Source: Nocardiopsis sp. NRRL B-16309
Lineage (GTDB): Bacteria; Actinomycetota; Actinomycetes; Streptosporangiales; Streptosporangiaceae
Assembly: GCF_001279585.1 (NCBI RefSeq)
Contig: NZ_LGEC01000148.1
Coordinates: 1-64,000, forward strand
Length of the DNA: 64,000 bases
Reading direction: 5' to 3'
Shown here: in pieces, positions 51,542 through 60,288 of the stretch
Numbering within the stretch: position 1 is the stretch's first letter
Layout of the letters: each line of letters starts with the position of its first letter
The notes under the pieces: model-generated
What the model was told of the DNA's origin: nothing
The model's database searches: none
What the model saw: the letters and a program-made list of their open reading frames with translations, nothing else
Translations under genes and position numbers: made by a program

Positions 51542-51656
51542 CGAGGAAGACATCTCCGAACCGTGCGCTCCCCGTCACACCATCGCAAGTGCGCCCTGTC
51601 GTGCCTGGTCACCCGGCCGGTCGTGACCGCTCGGCCGCGCACCGGACCACCCGGGA

Positions 51657-52121
51657 TCAGTCGAGCCGACGCACCATGTGCAGGTGCGGGATCCCGGCGT
51701 CGAGGAACTCCTCACCGTGCGCGGTGTAGCCGAGCCGCTCGTAGAAGCCGAGGGCGTGCGTCTGGGCGTGCAGCTCCACCGAGGAGAACCCGCGCTCGCG
51801 GGCCCGCTCCTCCACAGCTTTGACCAGCGCGGCACCCGTGCCCGATCCCCGGCCCTTGGGCAGTACCGCCAGGCGTCCCAGCAGCCCCGACTCCCCGCCG
51901 GTACCGCCGTCGGCTCCGCCCTGGGCCACGAGCCGCACCGTGCCGACCGGCACCCCGTCGAGCAGCGCCACGAACTGGTCCGCGGCCGGGTCGCGGCCGT
52001 CCCACTCCTCCTCGATGGGGACCTCCTGCTCGGCGACGAACACGGCACCGCGGATGACGAACACCGCGGCGAGGTCGCGGGCGTCCTCGGCCAGGCGGAT
52101 CACAAGTTCATTCGTGCTCAT
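51657..52121 (-). CDS. GNAT family N-acetyltransferase
   Basis: The 154-residue acetyltransferase has VFVAEQEVPIEEEWDGRDPAADQFVALLDGVPVGTVRLV (in parts; ElaA-like N-half) and the acetyl-CoA loop RLAVLPKGRGSGTGAALV near residue 90, followed by LHAQTHALGFYERLGYTAHGEEF near 117. The substrate is unknown; the nearest pattern is the ElaA/YjcF type. ATG without a ribosome site, 6 nt after TAGCCT. Divergent from the AraC gene. Confidence 0.9.
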   Translation of the reverse strand: MSTNELVIRLAEDARDLAAVFVIRGAVFVAEQEVPIEEEWDGRDPAADQFVALLDGVPVGTVRLVAQGGADGGTGGESGLLGRLAVLPKGRGSGTGAALVKAVEERARERGFSSVELHAQTHALGFYERLGYTAHGEEFLDAGIPHLHMVRRLD

Positions 52122-52127
52122 CCCCGC

Positions 52128-52133
52128 AGGCTA
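52128..52133 (-). promoter_or_regulatory. -10 hexamer of the GNAT gene
   Basis: TAGCCT on the minus strand, then GCGGGG, then the ATG at 52121. Confidence 0.45.
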
Positions 52134-52252
52134 GCGGGTGCGTCGACGGCCGGCGACCGGGCACCGGGGCCGAGGAACAGGGCCCCGCCGACCGGCACCG
52201 ACCACCCCGCGACCCCAACCGGCGCCAGTGCGGGCGCCCCCGTGCCGGGACC

Positions 52253-52258
52253 TAATCT
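52253..52258 (+). promoter_or_regulatory. -10 hexamer of the AraC gene
   Basis: TAATCT, then GGACGT, then ATG 52265. Confidence 0.45.
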
Positions 52259-52264
52259 GGACGT

Positions 52265-53122
52265 ATGGGCCAGCCCAGGGACGTACACCCGAACGTCGAG
52301 GATCCGCGCGTGGAGCACGCGCGCTACTGGCGCTTCCCGGGTCTGCCCGGCACCGAACTGCTCACCGCGCGCTTCGTCACCACGTCGTTCGTGCGGCACA
52401 CCCATCCCACGTACACCATCGGCGTGATCACCGGCGGGATCGAGGAGTACACGCATCCCGGTGGCCGTGCCCGTGTGGGCCCGGGCGGACTGGCCGTCGT
52501 CGGCCCGGGCGAGGTCCACACCGGACACGCCGGCGTCCCCGAGGGGTGGGGCTACCGGGTCTTCTACCCCTCCCCCGACGTCGTCGGGGACATCGCCGCC
52601 GAACTCGGCATGCGCGGGACCCCCGCCTTCACCGAATCCGGCATCCACGCCCCCGAGGTCGCGCGGATCCTGGTCGACGCCCATCTGGCCGCCGACCACG
52701 GCGACGCGCTGACCGCCTCCGCCCTGACCCGGCAGGGGCTCGGACTGCTGCTGCGCACGCACGGGCGCGCTCCGGTGGCCGAGCCGACCGCGCACTCCGC
52801 CCGCCCCGAGGTGGAACGCGCCCGCCGCGTCCTCACGGCACGGCTGCTGGACCCGCCCACCCTGGAGGAACTCGCCGCCGAGGTCGGTATGGGCCCCTTC
52901 GCGCTCACCCGGGCCTTCCGCGCCGCCCACGGCCTACCTCCGCACGCCTACGTCAACCAGGTGCGCGTGGACCGCGCCCGCGCCCTGCTGCGATCGGGCC
53001 ACCCGCCGGGCGACGTCGCGGCGCGGGTCGGGTTCGCCGACCAGCCCCACTTCACCCGCCACTTCAGGCGACACCTGGGCGTACCGCCCGGCGCCTACCA
53101 GAGAGCCCTGCTGGCCTCCTGA
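52265..53122 (+). CDS. AraC-family transcriptional regulator
   Basis: The 285-residue protein has an AraC-type cupin N-domain (FVRHTHPTYTIGVITGGIEEY near 42; VGPGEVHTGHAG near 79) and two C-terminal helix-turn-helices (TLEELAAEVGMGPFALTRAFRAAHG near 200 and VAARVGFADQPHFTRHFRRHLGVPPGAY near 250). Regulators of this kind beside azlC/azlD are thought to control amino-acid export; that link is by position only, with azlC 127 bp downstream. It lacks a ribosome site. Confidence 0.93.
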   Translation: MGQPRDVHPNVEDPRVEHARYWRFPGLPGTELLTARFVTTSFVRHTHPTYTIGVITGGIEEYTHPGGRARVGPGGLAVVGPGEVHTGHAGVPEGWGYRVFYPSPDVVGDIAAELGMRGTPAFTESGIHAPEVARILVDAHLAADHGDALTASALTRQGLGLLLRTHGRAPVAEPTAHSARPEVERARRVLTARLLDPPTLEELAAEVGMGPFALTRAFRAAHGLPPHAYVNQVRVDRARALLRSGHPPGDVAARVGFADQPHFTRHFRRHLGVPPGAYQRALLAS

Positions 53123-53236
53123 CGCACCGGGCGCCCACGACCCGGTGACACCATGCTCGCGACCGCCCGCGGCGTTCGGCTCCAGCCCAGCGGGGCCCGC
53201 GCAAGAACGTTCAAGACACCACCGGGCCACCCTTCC

Positions 53237-53242
53237 TACGGT
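53237..53242 (+). promoter_or_regulatory. -10 hexamer of the azlC-type gene
   Basis: TACGGT, 7 nt, then GTG 53250. Confidence 0.35.
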
Positions 53243-53249
53243 TCGTCGA

Positions 53250-53972
53250 GTGAGAACCTTCGCTCTGCTCAAGTCGCCCGCCGTGCGCGACAGCCTGGGG
53301 ATCGGTGTCGCCGTGGGCGCCGCCGGCCTGGCCTTCGGCACGGCCGCGGTGGCCGCGGGCCTGTCCCCCGCACAGGCCCTGTTCCTCAGCCTGTTCGCGT
53401 TCACCGGCGCCTCCCAGTTCGCGCTCGTCGGCGTCATCGCCGGAGGCGGCAGCCTGGTCGCCGGAGTCCTCGGCGCCCTCCTGCTCGGTGCCCGCAACAC
53501 GCTCTACGGGCTGCGCCTGGCCGACCTCCTCGGCTGGCGCGGCGCCAGGCGCGCCCTCGCCGCGCACGGCGTCATCGACGAGACCGCCGCGATCACCTTG
53601 GCCCAGTCCGACCGAACCTCGGCCCGCACGGCGTTCGTGACCACCTACGCGGTGCTCGGCTCGTTCTGGGTGGTGACGACCCTGGCGGGCGCGCTGGCCA
53701 CCGAGCGCGTCAGCGACATGGACGCCTTCGGCCTGGACGCGGTCGGACCGGCGATCTTCCTGGGCCTGCTGTGGCCCCGGCTGCGCGAGGGCGGTGGCCG
53801 TGCGTGGCTGATCGCCGTCGCGGGAGCGGGCATCGCCCTGGCCGCCACCCCGCTGCTGCCGCCGGGCGTGCCGGTGCTGCTCGCCGCCTCCGCCGCCCTG
53901 GTCGCACTCGTGCGCCCGGTCGGCACCGCACCGACGACCGCGACCGAACCCGCCGAGGAGGCCCGCGCATGA
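53250..53972 (+). CDS. azlC: AzlC-family branched-chain amino-acid exporter large subunit
   Basis: The 240-residue polytopic protein has AzlC hallmarks: GIGVAVGAAGLAFGTAAVAAGLSPAQALFLSLFAFTGASQFALVGV (in parts, residues 14-60) and ALLLGARNTLYGLRL near 75. With AzlD it forms a two-subunit exporter. I begin at GTG 53250; an upstream extension to 53145 has no coding character. It overlaps azlD by 4 bp. Confidence 0.9.
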   Translation: MRTFALLKSPAVRDSLGIGVAVGAAGLAFGTAAVAAGLSPAQALFLSLFAFTGASQFALVGVIAGGGSLVAGVLGALLLGARNTLYGLRLADLLGWRGARRALAAHGVIDETAAITLAQSDRTSARTAFVTTYAVLGSFWVVTTLAGALATERVSDMDAFGLDAVGPAIFLGLLWPRLREGGGRAWLIAVAGAGIALAATPLLPPGVPVLLAASAALVALVRPVGTAPTTATEPAEEARA

Positions 53973-54286
53973 CCCTGTGGATCGCCCTCATCGCCACCGC
54001 GGCGGGCTGCTACCTGTTGAAGTTCGCGGGCCTGTCCGCGCCCCGGCGCCTGCTCGACAATCCGTGGCTGCAGCGGTTCGCCACCGCCGTCCCGCTCGCG
54101 CTGCTCGCCGCGCTCATCACGGTGGAGGCCCTGCGCGGCGACGGCCAGGCGCTCTCCTGGGACACCGCGCGGATGGCCGGACTGGGCGCGGCCGTGCTCG
54201 CCCTGGTGCTGCGGGCGCCCTTCCTGGTGGTGATCGTCGCGGCGGCGGCCACCACCGCGGGCCTGCGGGCCCTGGGCGCGGGCTGA
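53969..54286 (+). CDS. azlD: AzlD-family transporter small subunit
   Basis: The 105-residue protein has the AzlD pattern of three to four helices (LWIALIATAAGCYLLKFAGL, FATAVPLALLAALITVEAL, and a final helix near 75-100). The ATG overlaps the azlC stop (ATGA). Confidence 0.88.
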   Translation: MTLWIALIATAAGCYLLKFAGLSAPRRLLDNPWLQRFATAVPLALLAALITVEALRGDGQALSWDTARMAGLGAAVLALVLRAPFLVVIVAAAATTAGLRALGAG

Positions 54287-54396
54287 CCCCGCCCGGCCCC
54301 GGCCGTCCTTGACCGGCACCGGGGCGGGTGCCAGAGTCGGCCGCACGCGCCCCGGCGCGCCGAGTGGACCTTGCAACGACGGAAGGACCCCGCCCC

Positions 54397-56070
54397 ATGA
54401 CCCCTGACCGCCGCCAACCCCCCGCCGACACCGCCGCGCACGCGGCCGTGGAGGTCCTGGCCGCCGCCGGGATCCGACGGTGCTACACCGTTCCCGGAGA
54501 GAGCTTCCTGGAGCTCGCCGACGCCATCGACCGGCACCCCGGGATGTCCCTGGTCTCCACCCGCCACGAGAACGGCGCCGGGTTCATGGCCGAGGCCGAC
54601 GCCAAACTCACCGGGATACCGGCGGTGGCCGCGGCCACGCGGGGCCCCGGCGCGGCCAACCTCGCCGTGGGCGTGCACACGGCCATGCAGGACTCCACGC
54701 CGATGGTCGTCTTCCTCGGCCAGGCCGAGACCGAGCGGCTCGGCCGCGAGGCCTTCCAGGAGGTCGACCTCACCGCGTTCTACGCGCCGATCACCAAGTG
54801 GTCCACGACCGTGCACCGCGCCGACCGGTTGGCGGAGGTCACCGCGAAGGCGATCCGGATCGCGACGAGCGGGCGGCCCGGACCCGTGGCCGTCGCGGTG
54901 CCCGGCGACCTGTTCGGGCAGCGGGTGGGCCGCCAGGATCCGCCCGTGCCCTTCCAGGTGCCCCGTCCCCCGCTCTCAGAAGGCGACCGCGACCGGCTGG
55001 CCGGCCTGCTGGCCCGCGCGGCCCGCCCGGTGATCATCGCGGGCGGCGGCGCCCGCGCGGCCAGGGAGGACCTGGTCGCCGTCGCAGAGCGGTTCAGTGC
55101 CGGGGTCTACGCGGCGTGGCGGCGCCAGGACGTCTTCCCCAACGACCACCCGCTCTACCTGGGACATCTGGGGCTGGGGTGTCCGCCACAGACCTTGGCG
55201 GCGCTGCGCGACGCCGACGCCGTCCTGGCGGTCGGCTGCCGGTTGAGCGAGACCACCACGCAGGGCTTCACCCTGCCGCGGGGCGGCGCCCGCACGAAGG
55301 TGGCGCAGATCGACATCGACCCGGGCCAGGTGGGCGCCACCACCGACCTGTGGTTCGGCGCGGTCGCCGACGCGGCCGCGGCCCTGCGCGCTCTGGCCGC
55401 GTCCCCGGTCCGAGCGCCCCACCGCGACTGGAGCGCGGCCCGGCGGGCGTGGGTGGACGCGTCCACGGTCCCGCCCGAGGCCGCCGACCACCTCGGTCCG
55501 GGCCTGCACCCGTGGTCGGTGGTGGAGGGCATGCGTGAGGCCCTGCCCGAGGACGCCCTCATCACCAATGACGCGGGCAACTTCGCGAGCTTCCTGCACC
55601 GGGGCTGGTGGTTCCGCCATCCCCGGACCCAGTTGGCTCCGACCAGCGGGGCCATGGGCTACGCCGTGCCCGCGGCGGTGGCGGCCAAGATCGCCGCGCC
55701 GGAGCGCACGGTGGTCGCGGTGGCCGGTGACGGCGGGGCGATGATGACCGGCCAGGAGCTGGAGACGGCCGTGCGCGAGGGCGCTCCGATCACCGTGGTC
55801 GTGTTCCAGAACGGCCTGTACGGCACGATCGCGATGCACCAGGCGCGTGAGATGGGCCGGATCGCCGGTACGCGGATCAGCGGGCCGCTGGACCTGGCCG
55901 GGTTCGCGCGGTCGCTGGGCGCGCGGGGGGCGACGGCGCACACGCGCGCGGAACTGGAGAAGGCGCTGGTGGAGGCGGTGGACGCCGATCTGCCGACCCT
56001 GGTGGACGTGCGCACCGACCCGGACGTCATCAGTCCGTCCGCCACCCTGACCGGTCTGCTGTCCGAGTAG
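54397..56070 (+). CDS. Thiamine-pyrophosphate enzyme, acetolactate-synthase-like
   Basis: The 557-residue protein has the three-domain layout of ALS/benzoylformate-decarboxylase-type enzymes: the activating Glu in STRHENGAGFMAEADA near residue 55, a central FAD/nucleotide-type domain (IIAGGGARAAREDLVAVAERF) and the TPP motif GDGGAMMTGQE...VVFQNGLYG near 445-475. The active-site pattern does not identify the substrate, and no small ALS subunit is adjacent, so it is probably not the main IlvB. ATG 54397 with a GGAAGGA site. The azlCD exporter lies directly upstream. Confidence 0.85.
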   Translation: MTPDRRQPPADTAAHAAVEVLAAAGIRRCYTVPGESFLELADAIDRHPGMSLVSTRHENGAGFMAEADAKLTGIPAVAAATRGPGAANLAVGVHTAMQDSTPMVVFLGQAETERLGREAFQEVDLTAFYAPITKWSTTVHRADRLAEVTAKAIRIATSGRPGPVAVAVPGDLFGQRVGRQDPPVPFQVPRPPLSEGDRDRLAGLLARAARPVIIAGGGARAAREDLVAVAERFSAGVYAAWRRQDVFPNDHPLYLGHLGLGCPPQTLAALRDADAVLAVGCRLSETTTQGFTLPRGGARTKVAQIDIDPGQVGATTDLWFGAVADAAAALRALAASPVRAPHRDWSAARRAWVDASTVPPEAADHLGPGLHPWSVVEGMREALPEDALITNDAGNFASFLHRGWWFRHPRTQLAPTSGAMGYAVPAAVAAKIAAPERTVVAVAGDGGAMMTGQELETAVREGAPITVVVFQNGLYGTIAMHQAREMGRIAGTRISGPLDLAGFARSLGARGATAHTRAELEKALVEAVDADLPTLVDVRTDPDVISPSATLTGLLSE

Positions 56071-56149
56071 GGCCGAAGGCTCCCGGCCGAAGGATCGCGT
56101 CCTCCACGGCGGACGCTGCCCCTGACCGGCCGGGCGCCGGGTCCGAGTA

Positions 56150-56193
56150 GGCGCGCGGCCGTCCCGGGCCGACCGGGGCGGCCGCGGCGCGCC
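56150..56193. terminator. Bidirectional stem-loop between convergent genes
   Basis: GGCGCGC/GCGCGCC (56150-56156 with 56187-56193) continues inward as GGCCG/CGGCC past a 3-nt bulge. It abuts the LysR stop and lies 80 bp past the TPP-enzyme stop. Confidence 0.6.
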
Positions 56194-57099
56194 TCACTCG
56201 GTGTAGGTGGCGGCGGCCTCGCGCAGCGCGCGGACGGTGGCGCGGATCGCGGGGCGGCGTGAGGCGTCGGTGCGCCAGAACACGTAGACCTGGCGCACCA
56301 GCGCGGGCTGGACGGGGACGACGCGTACTCCCTCGGGCACGGCCCCACGGCCCAGCCTGGGCATGACGGCGGCGCCGATCCCCGCGGCGATGAGCGCGAG
56401 CTTGGTCTGGTGCTCCTCGACGTTGTGCACGATCCGCGGTTCGGCGCCGCGGGAGCGGATCATGTCGTGGAGCCAGTCGTTGCAGATCGAGGCCTTGGAC
56501 CAGCTGATCCAGGGCAGGGTGAGGATCTCGTCGATCTCCAGCAGCTCGCGGTGGGCCAGGGGGTGGTCGGCGGGCAGCGCGATGTCACCGATGTCCTCCA
56601 TGAGCGAGGCGCGGCTCATGCCCGGGGGCAGCTCCAGCGGCGAGCCGACCCAGTCGATGATCATCGCCAGGTCGGCGTCGCCGCGGACCATGGCCGGGAG
56701 GCTCTCGTGCGGTTCCTCCTCGTGCAGTTCCAGGCGCAGCCCGGGATGGGCCTCGTTCAGGGCGTTGAGCGCGTGCGGAAGCAGGCCGCGCACGGCGGTG
56801 GGGGTGCCGGACAGGCGCAGGTGGCCGGTGACGTCGTCGCGGTGGGCCTCCAGTTCGGCCTCGGCGCGCTGGACCATCGACAGGATGCGCGCGGTGTGCT
56901 CGACCAGGAGTTCGGCGGCGTCGGTGAGGCGCACGCCCCGGCCGTTGCGTTCGACGAGGGGCTGGCCGGTCTCGCGTTCGAGCTTGGTGAGCTGCTGGGA
57001 CACGGCCGAGTTGGTGACGTGGAGCGCCTGGGCCGCGGCACTGAGGGACCCGTGCACGGCGATGGCGTGGAGGACGCGGAGGCGGTCGACACTGAGCAT
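56194..57099 (-). CDS. LysR-family transcriptional regulator
   Basis: The 301-residue regulator starts with the winged helix (LRVLHAIAVHGSLSAAAQALHVTNSAVSQQLTKLERETGQPLVER, in parts, 8-50) and continues with the two-lobe effector domain (LRLSGTPTAVRGLLPHAL near 95; AIGAAVMPRLGRG-type loop near 245). It is divergent from the EamA transporter gene and probably controls it. ATG follows TAGCAT by 7 nt with no ribosome site. Confidence 0.94.
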   Translation of the reverse strand: MLSVDRLRVLHAIAVHGSLSAAAQALHVTNSAVSQQLTKLERETGQPLVERNGRGVRLTDAAELLVEHTARILSMVQRAEAELEAHRDDVTGHLRLSGTPTAVRGLLPHALNALNEAHPGLRLELHEEEPHESLPAMVRGDADLAMIIDWVGSPLELPPGMSRASLMEDIGDIALPADHPLAHRELLEIDEILTLPWISWSKASICNDWLHDMIRSRGAEPRIVHNVEEHQTKLALIAAGIGAAVMPRLGRGAVPEGVRVVPVQPALVRQVYVFWRTDASRRPAIRATVRALREAAATYTE

Positions 57100-57106
57100 G
57101 TAAGGG

Positions 57107-57112
57107 ATGCTA
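57107..57112 (-). promoter_or_regulatory. -10 hexamer of the LysR gene
   Basis: TAGCAT on the minus strand, 7 nt before the ATG at 57099. Confidence 0.4.
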
Positions 57113-57120
57113 ACTGGTGC

Positions 57121-57166
57121 CTTAAGAAAAGCGAAGTAGACCTAAGACATGGGACCACGGTAGAAC
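57121..57166. promoter_or_regulatory. LysR/EamA shared control region
   Basis: CTTAAG (57121-57126) and CCTAAG (57141-57146) form a loose inverted repeat that could bind the LysR protein. TAGAAC (57161-57166) lies 6 nt before the EamA ATG at 57173, a near match to the leaderless -10. Confidence 0.35.
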
Positions 57167-57172
57167 CAGACC

Positions 57173-58141
57173 ATGTCCGTTCTCGCTCCGTCCGGGGCCT
57201 CGCCCGGCACCGCCTCCCGGATCCTGTCCGACTGGCGCGCCAAGTTCGTCCTGCTGGCCCTGATCTGGGGGCTGAGCTTCCTGTTCATCAAGGTCGGAGC
57301 ACAGGCGCTGACCCCGCTACAGCTGTCCCTGGGCAGGATGCTCTGCGGCGGCCTCCCCCTGCTGGCCGTCCTGGCCCTGCGCGGCGGACGCGTGCCGCGC
57401 TCGCCGCGCCTGTGGTGGCACCTGTTCGTGACGGCGCTGCTGCTCAACACGATCCCCTTCACCCTGTTCGGCTACGCGGCCCAGCTCATCCCGTCCGCGC
57501 TGATGGGGATCGTCAACGCCTCGACACCGCTGTTCGCCGTGGTGTTCTCGATGCTGCTGCTCAGCGACGAGCGCCCCGACCTGAACCGGATCCTCGGCCT
57601 GGGCGTCGGCTTCCTGGGCGTGCTGACCGTACTCGGCGTGTGGAACTCCCTGGGCGAGGTCGCCGTGAGCGACCGCGACGCCCAGCTCGGCATGCTGTTC
57701 GTCGTCGGCGCGACCGCCTGCTACGGGATCGGAACGCCCTACCTGCGCCGCTTCGTCGCGGGCAGCCCGCACGGCGCCCTGGAGCTGAGCACGCTCCAGC
57801 TCCTGCTGGGCGCGGCGCCGCTGGTGCTCCTGGCGCCGGTGCTGGACGGGGTGCCCACGGGGGTGACGTGGCAGGTGGTGGTCTCGGTGGTCCTCCTCGG
57901 CTCCCTGGGCACGGGGGCCGCCTACATCCTGCAGTACGCGATCGTGCGCGCCGCCGGGGCGACGGTCGCCACGACGGTGACCTACGTGGTGCCCCTGGTC
58001 GCGGTCGTCGCGGGTGTGGTCCTCATGGGAGAGACCCTGGCCTGGAACCAGCCTCTGGGCGCCGTCGTGATCATCGTGGGCGCCGCCCTGTGCCAGGGCC
58101 TGCTGCGGGTCAGGCCCGCCAGACCGGTGGCCGACCACTGA
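57173..58141 (+). CDS. EamA/DMT-family transporter
   Basis: The 322-residue protein has ten predicted helices in two EamA repeats: LIWGLSFLFIKVGAQALTPLQLSLGRM at the N-terminus (in parts) and LSTLQLLLGAAPLVLLAPVLDG in the second half, ending with YVVPLVAVVAGVVLMGETLAWNQPLGAVVIIVGAAL-type motif. It probably exports a metabolite; the divergent LysR gene is the likely regulator. Confidence 0.93.
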   Translation: MSVLAPSGASPGTASRILSDWRAKFVLLALIWGLSFLFIKVGAQALTPLQLSLGRMLCGGLPLLAVLALRGGRVPRSPRLWWHLFVTALLLNTIPFTLFGYAAQLIPSALMGIVNASTPLFAVVFSMLLLSDERPDLNRILGLGVGFLGVLTVLGVWNSLGEVAVSDRDAQLGMLFVVGATACYGIGTPYLRRFVAGSPHGALELSTLQLLLGAAPLVLLAPVLDGVPTGVTWQVVVSVVLLGSLGTGAAYILQYAIVRAAGATVATTVTYVVPLVAVVAGVVLMGETLAWNQPLGAVVIIVGAALCQGLLRVRPARPVADH

Positions 58142-58176
58142 TCCGCGCCGCGGCCGGGGAGGGCCGGACACGCGTC

Positions 58177-58205
58177 GGGGCGCCCGGGGCGAACCCGGAC
58201 GCCCC
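58177..58205. terminator. Bidirectional terminator between EamA and rluD
   Basis: GGGGCG-C-CCGGG pairs with CCCGG-A-CGCCCC around a 5-nt loop, 36 bp past the EamA stop and 18 bp past the rluD stop. Confidence 0.65.
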
Positions 58206-58222
58206 GGCGGCGAGGTCGGCGG

Positions 58223-59149
58223 TCAGTCCTCGCGCAGTCCGTCGATCGCGGTGGCGAGGTCCTCGGGGTAGGTGCTGGAGAACTCCACCGGGCGGTGCTC
58301 GGTGGGGTGGTCGAAGCCCAGCCGCACGGCGTGCAGCCACTGGCGCCGCACGCCCAGGCGCTCGGCCAGGGTGGGGTCGGCGCCGTACAGCAGGTCACCC
58401 ACGCACGGGTGCCGCAGCGCCGCCATGTGCACCCGGATCTGGTGGGTGCGCCCGGTCTCCAGCTTGATCTCCAACAGGCTGGCGGCCCGGAAGGCCTCCT
58501 GCGTGTCGTAGTGCGTCACCGAGGGGCGCCCGCCCGCGACCACGGCCCAGCGCCCGTCACCGGCCGGGTGCCGGTCGATCGGCGCGTCCACGGTCCCCCG
58601 GAGCGGATCCGGGTGGCCCTGGACGAGCGTGTGGTAGCGCTTGTCGACCGTGCGCTCCTTGAACGCCCGCTTGAGGACGCTGTAGGCGGTCTCGCTCTTG
58701 GCCACGACCATCAGGCCGGTGGTGTTGGCGTCCAGCCGGTGCACGATCCCCTGGCGCTCGGCGGCCCCGCTGGTGGCCAGCTGCACGCCGGAGGCCAGCA
58801 GTCCTTCCAGGACGCTCGGCCCGGTCCAGCCGACCGTGGGGTGGGCGACCACCCCGACCGGCTTGTCCACCACGATGATGTCGGTGTCCTCGTGCACGAT
58901 CTTCATGCCCGGGACGGCCTCGGCCCGGGGCACCGGCGCGGTGGGCGGCGGCGGGAGGGTGATCTCCAGCCAGGCGCCCGCCTGCACGCGGTCGGACTTG
59001 CCCGCCTCGGACCCGTCCACCAGGACGCTGCCGTCCACGATCAGCTCGGCGGCGCGGGTCCGCGAGAGCCCGAACAGCCGGGCGATCGCCGCGTCGAGCC
59101 GGTCGCCCTCCAACCCGTCGGGCACGGGCAGGCTACGCGTGTCGCTCAC
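58223..59149 (-). CDS. rluD: RluD-type 23S rRNA pseudouridine synthase
   Basis: The 308-residue RluA-family enzyme has an N-terminal S4 domain (RLDAAIARLFGLSRTRAAELIVDGSVLVDG, in parts, 17-45) and the catalytic motif GIVHRLDANTTGLMVVAKS near residue 137 with the catalytic Asp. GRTHQIRVHMAALRHPCVGD near 240 is the second signature. GTG start overlapping the lspA stop (GTGA), so the two are coupled, the usual actinobacterial lspA-rluD order. Confidence 0.95.
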   Translation of the reverse strand: MSDTRSLPVPDGLEGDRLDAAIARLFGLSRTRAAELIVDGSVLVDGSEAGKSDRVQAGAWLEITLPPPPTAPVPRAEAVPGMKIVHEDTDIIVVDKPVGVVAHPTVGWTGPSVLEGLLASGVQLATSGAAERQGIVHRLDANTTGLMVVAKSETAYSVLKRAFKERTVDKRYHTLVQGHPDPLRGTVDAPIDRHPAGDGRWAVVAGGRPSVTHYDTQEAFRAASLLEIKLETGRTHQIRVHMAALRHPCVGDLLYGADPTLAERLGVRRQWLHAVRLGFDHPTEHRPVEFSSTYPEDLATAIDGLRED

Positions 59150-59727
59150 TGGCCCTTCCCTTCGGTGGAGTCGTCCGGGCCGCCCCGGCCCTTCCTGGTC
59201 TTCTTCGTCTCCCGCGTGTCCTCGACGATCGCACCGTCCATGCCCAGGCCCTTGAAGGTCAGCACCACGACGAGGATCGCGCCGACCACCACGCAGGAGT
59301 CGGCGATGTTGAACACGGGGTAGTTCGGCAGCCGGATGAAGTCCACGACCGCCCCGTGGAACGGGGCCGGGTCGCGGAAGAAGCGGTCGACGAGGTTGCC
59401 CGCGGCGCCGCCCATCATCAGTCCGAGCGTCACGGCCCACCACACGCTGCGCACGCGTCGGCCGATGTAGGCGATGGCGAGGACCACGCAACTGGCGATG
59501 ATGGTGAACACCCAGGTGTAGCCGGTGCCGAGCGAGAACGCCGCGCCGGTGTTGAACACCAGGGTGAACTGGAGGAAGCTGCCGATCACGTCGACGCTCT
59601 CGCCCTCGCTGAAGGTCGACAGGACCCACTGCTTGGTGGCGAGGTCGACGATGATCGCGGTGAGAGCGACGAGCAGCAGGAGCACGAACCTGCGCGGACG
59701 CGCACCCGTGTCGTCGTTCGTGGTCAT
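59146..59727 (-). CDS. lspA: Lipoprotein signal peptidase
   Basis: The 193-residue aspartyl protease with four helices cleaves lipoprotein signal peptides after Lgt action. Catalytic region: VFNTGAAFSL near residue 57, GGAAGNLVDRFF near 105 (first Asp) and VVDFIRLPNYPVFNIADSCV near 126 (second Asp). The last ~30 residues are a charged tail. ATG with GGGGA; the frame runs further upstream without support. Confidence 0.95.
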   Translation of the reverse strand: MTTNDDTGARPRRFVLLLLVALTAIIVDLATKQWVLSTFSEGESVDVIGSFLQFTLVFNTGAAFSLGTGYTWVFTIIASCVVLAIAYIGRRVRSVWWAVTLGLMMGGAAGNLVDRFFRDPAPFHGAVVDFIRLPNYPVFNIADSCVVVGAILVVVLTFKGLGMDGAIVEDTRETKKTRKGRGGPDDSTEGKGQ

Positions 59728-59756
59728 GTTCTGGTCCCCAGAGGGCTCTACCTCAG

Positions 59757-60167
59757 TCAGCGACGCTCCTCGCGCTGTTTGCAGGTCACGCACAGGGTGG
59801 CCCGTGGATACGCCTGCAGGCGCGCCTTTCCGATGGCCCGGCCGCATGACTCACAGACCCCGTAGGTTCCCGCGTCCATTCGTTCGATCGCCTGCTCGCT
59901 CTTGGCGAGCAGGTCACGTGTATTGTAGGCCAACGCCAGGTCGTGCTCGCGCTGGAAGGCCTTGGCCCCGGTGTCGGCGGGATCGTCACCGGCACCCTCC
60001 ACGGGGTCGGTGAGCCGCTCGGCGAGGGCGTCCTCGGCTTCGCGGATCTCCTCCCTCGCCGTGGCGACGTCGGCCTCCAGACGGTCGCGCACCTCGGAGA
60101 TCTCGTCGGTCGTCCAGGGCTCCTCGCCCGACCCGACCGGCAGTCCGGCGATCTTCGTGGCCTTCAT
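59757..60167 (-). CDS. TraR/DksA-type zinc-finger protein
   Basis: The 136-residue protein has an N-terminal coiled coil (DEISEVRDRLEADVATAREEIREAEDALAERL, in parts) and a C4 zinc finger, C-ES-C ... C-VT-C (GVCESCGRAIGKARLQAYPRATLCVTC in parts, near 103-129). DksA/TraR relatives bind the RNA-polymerase secondary channel. Its position upstream of lspA is conserved in actinobacteria. ATG with a GGGGGAG site. Confidence 0.92.
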   Translation of the reverse strand: MKATKIAGLPVGSGEEPWTTDEISEVRDRLEADVATAREEIREAEDALAERLTDPVEGAGDDPADTGAKAFQREHDLALAYNTRDLLAKSEQAIERMDAGTYGVCESCGRAIGKARLQAYPRATLCVTCKQREERR

Positions 60168-60288
60168 CGCACTCCCCCTCCACAACGGAGCGCCACCGTT
60201 CCGTACCCCCGCTGAGCTGCGAGGGCTCCCCCTCGGGCGGTGCCGCGCATGGTGCCGGAAGCTTAGGCAATCCGCGGCCGCATGGCAA

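Noticed and set aside
56052..56150. Partial duplication of the TPP-enzyme 3' end (CTGACCGG ... TCCGAGTAG seen twice)
   Set aside because: The shared words are short and GC-rich, and the sequence between them does not align, so chance is the simpler explanation.
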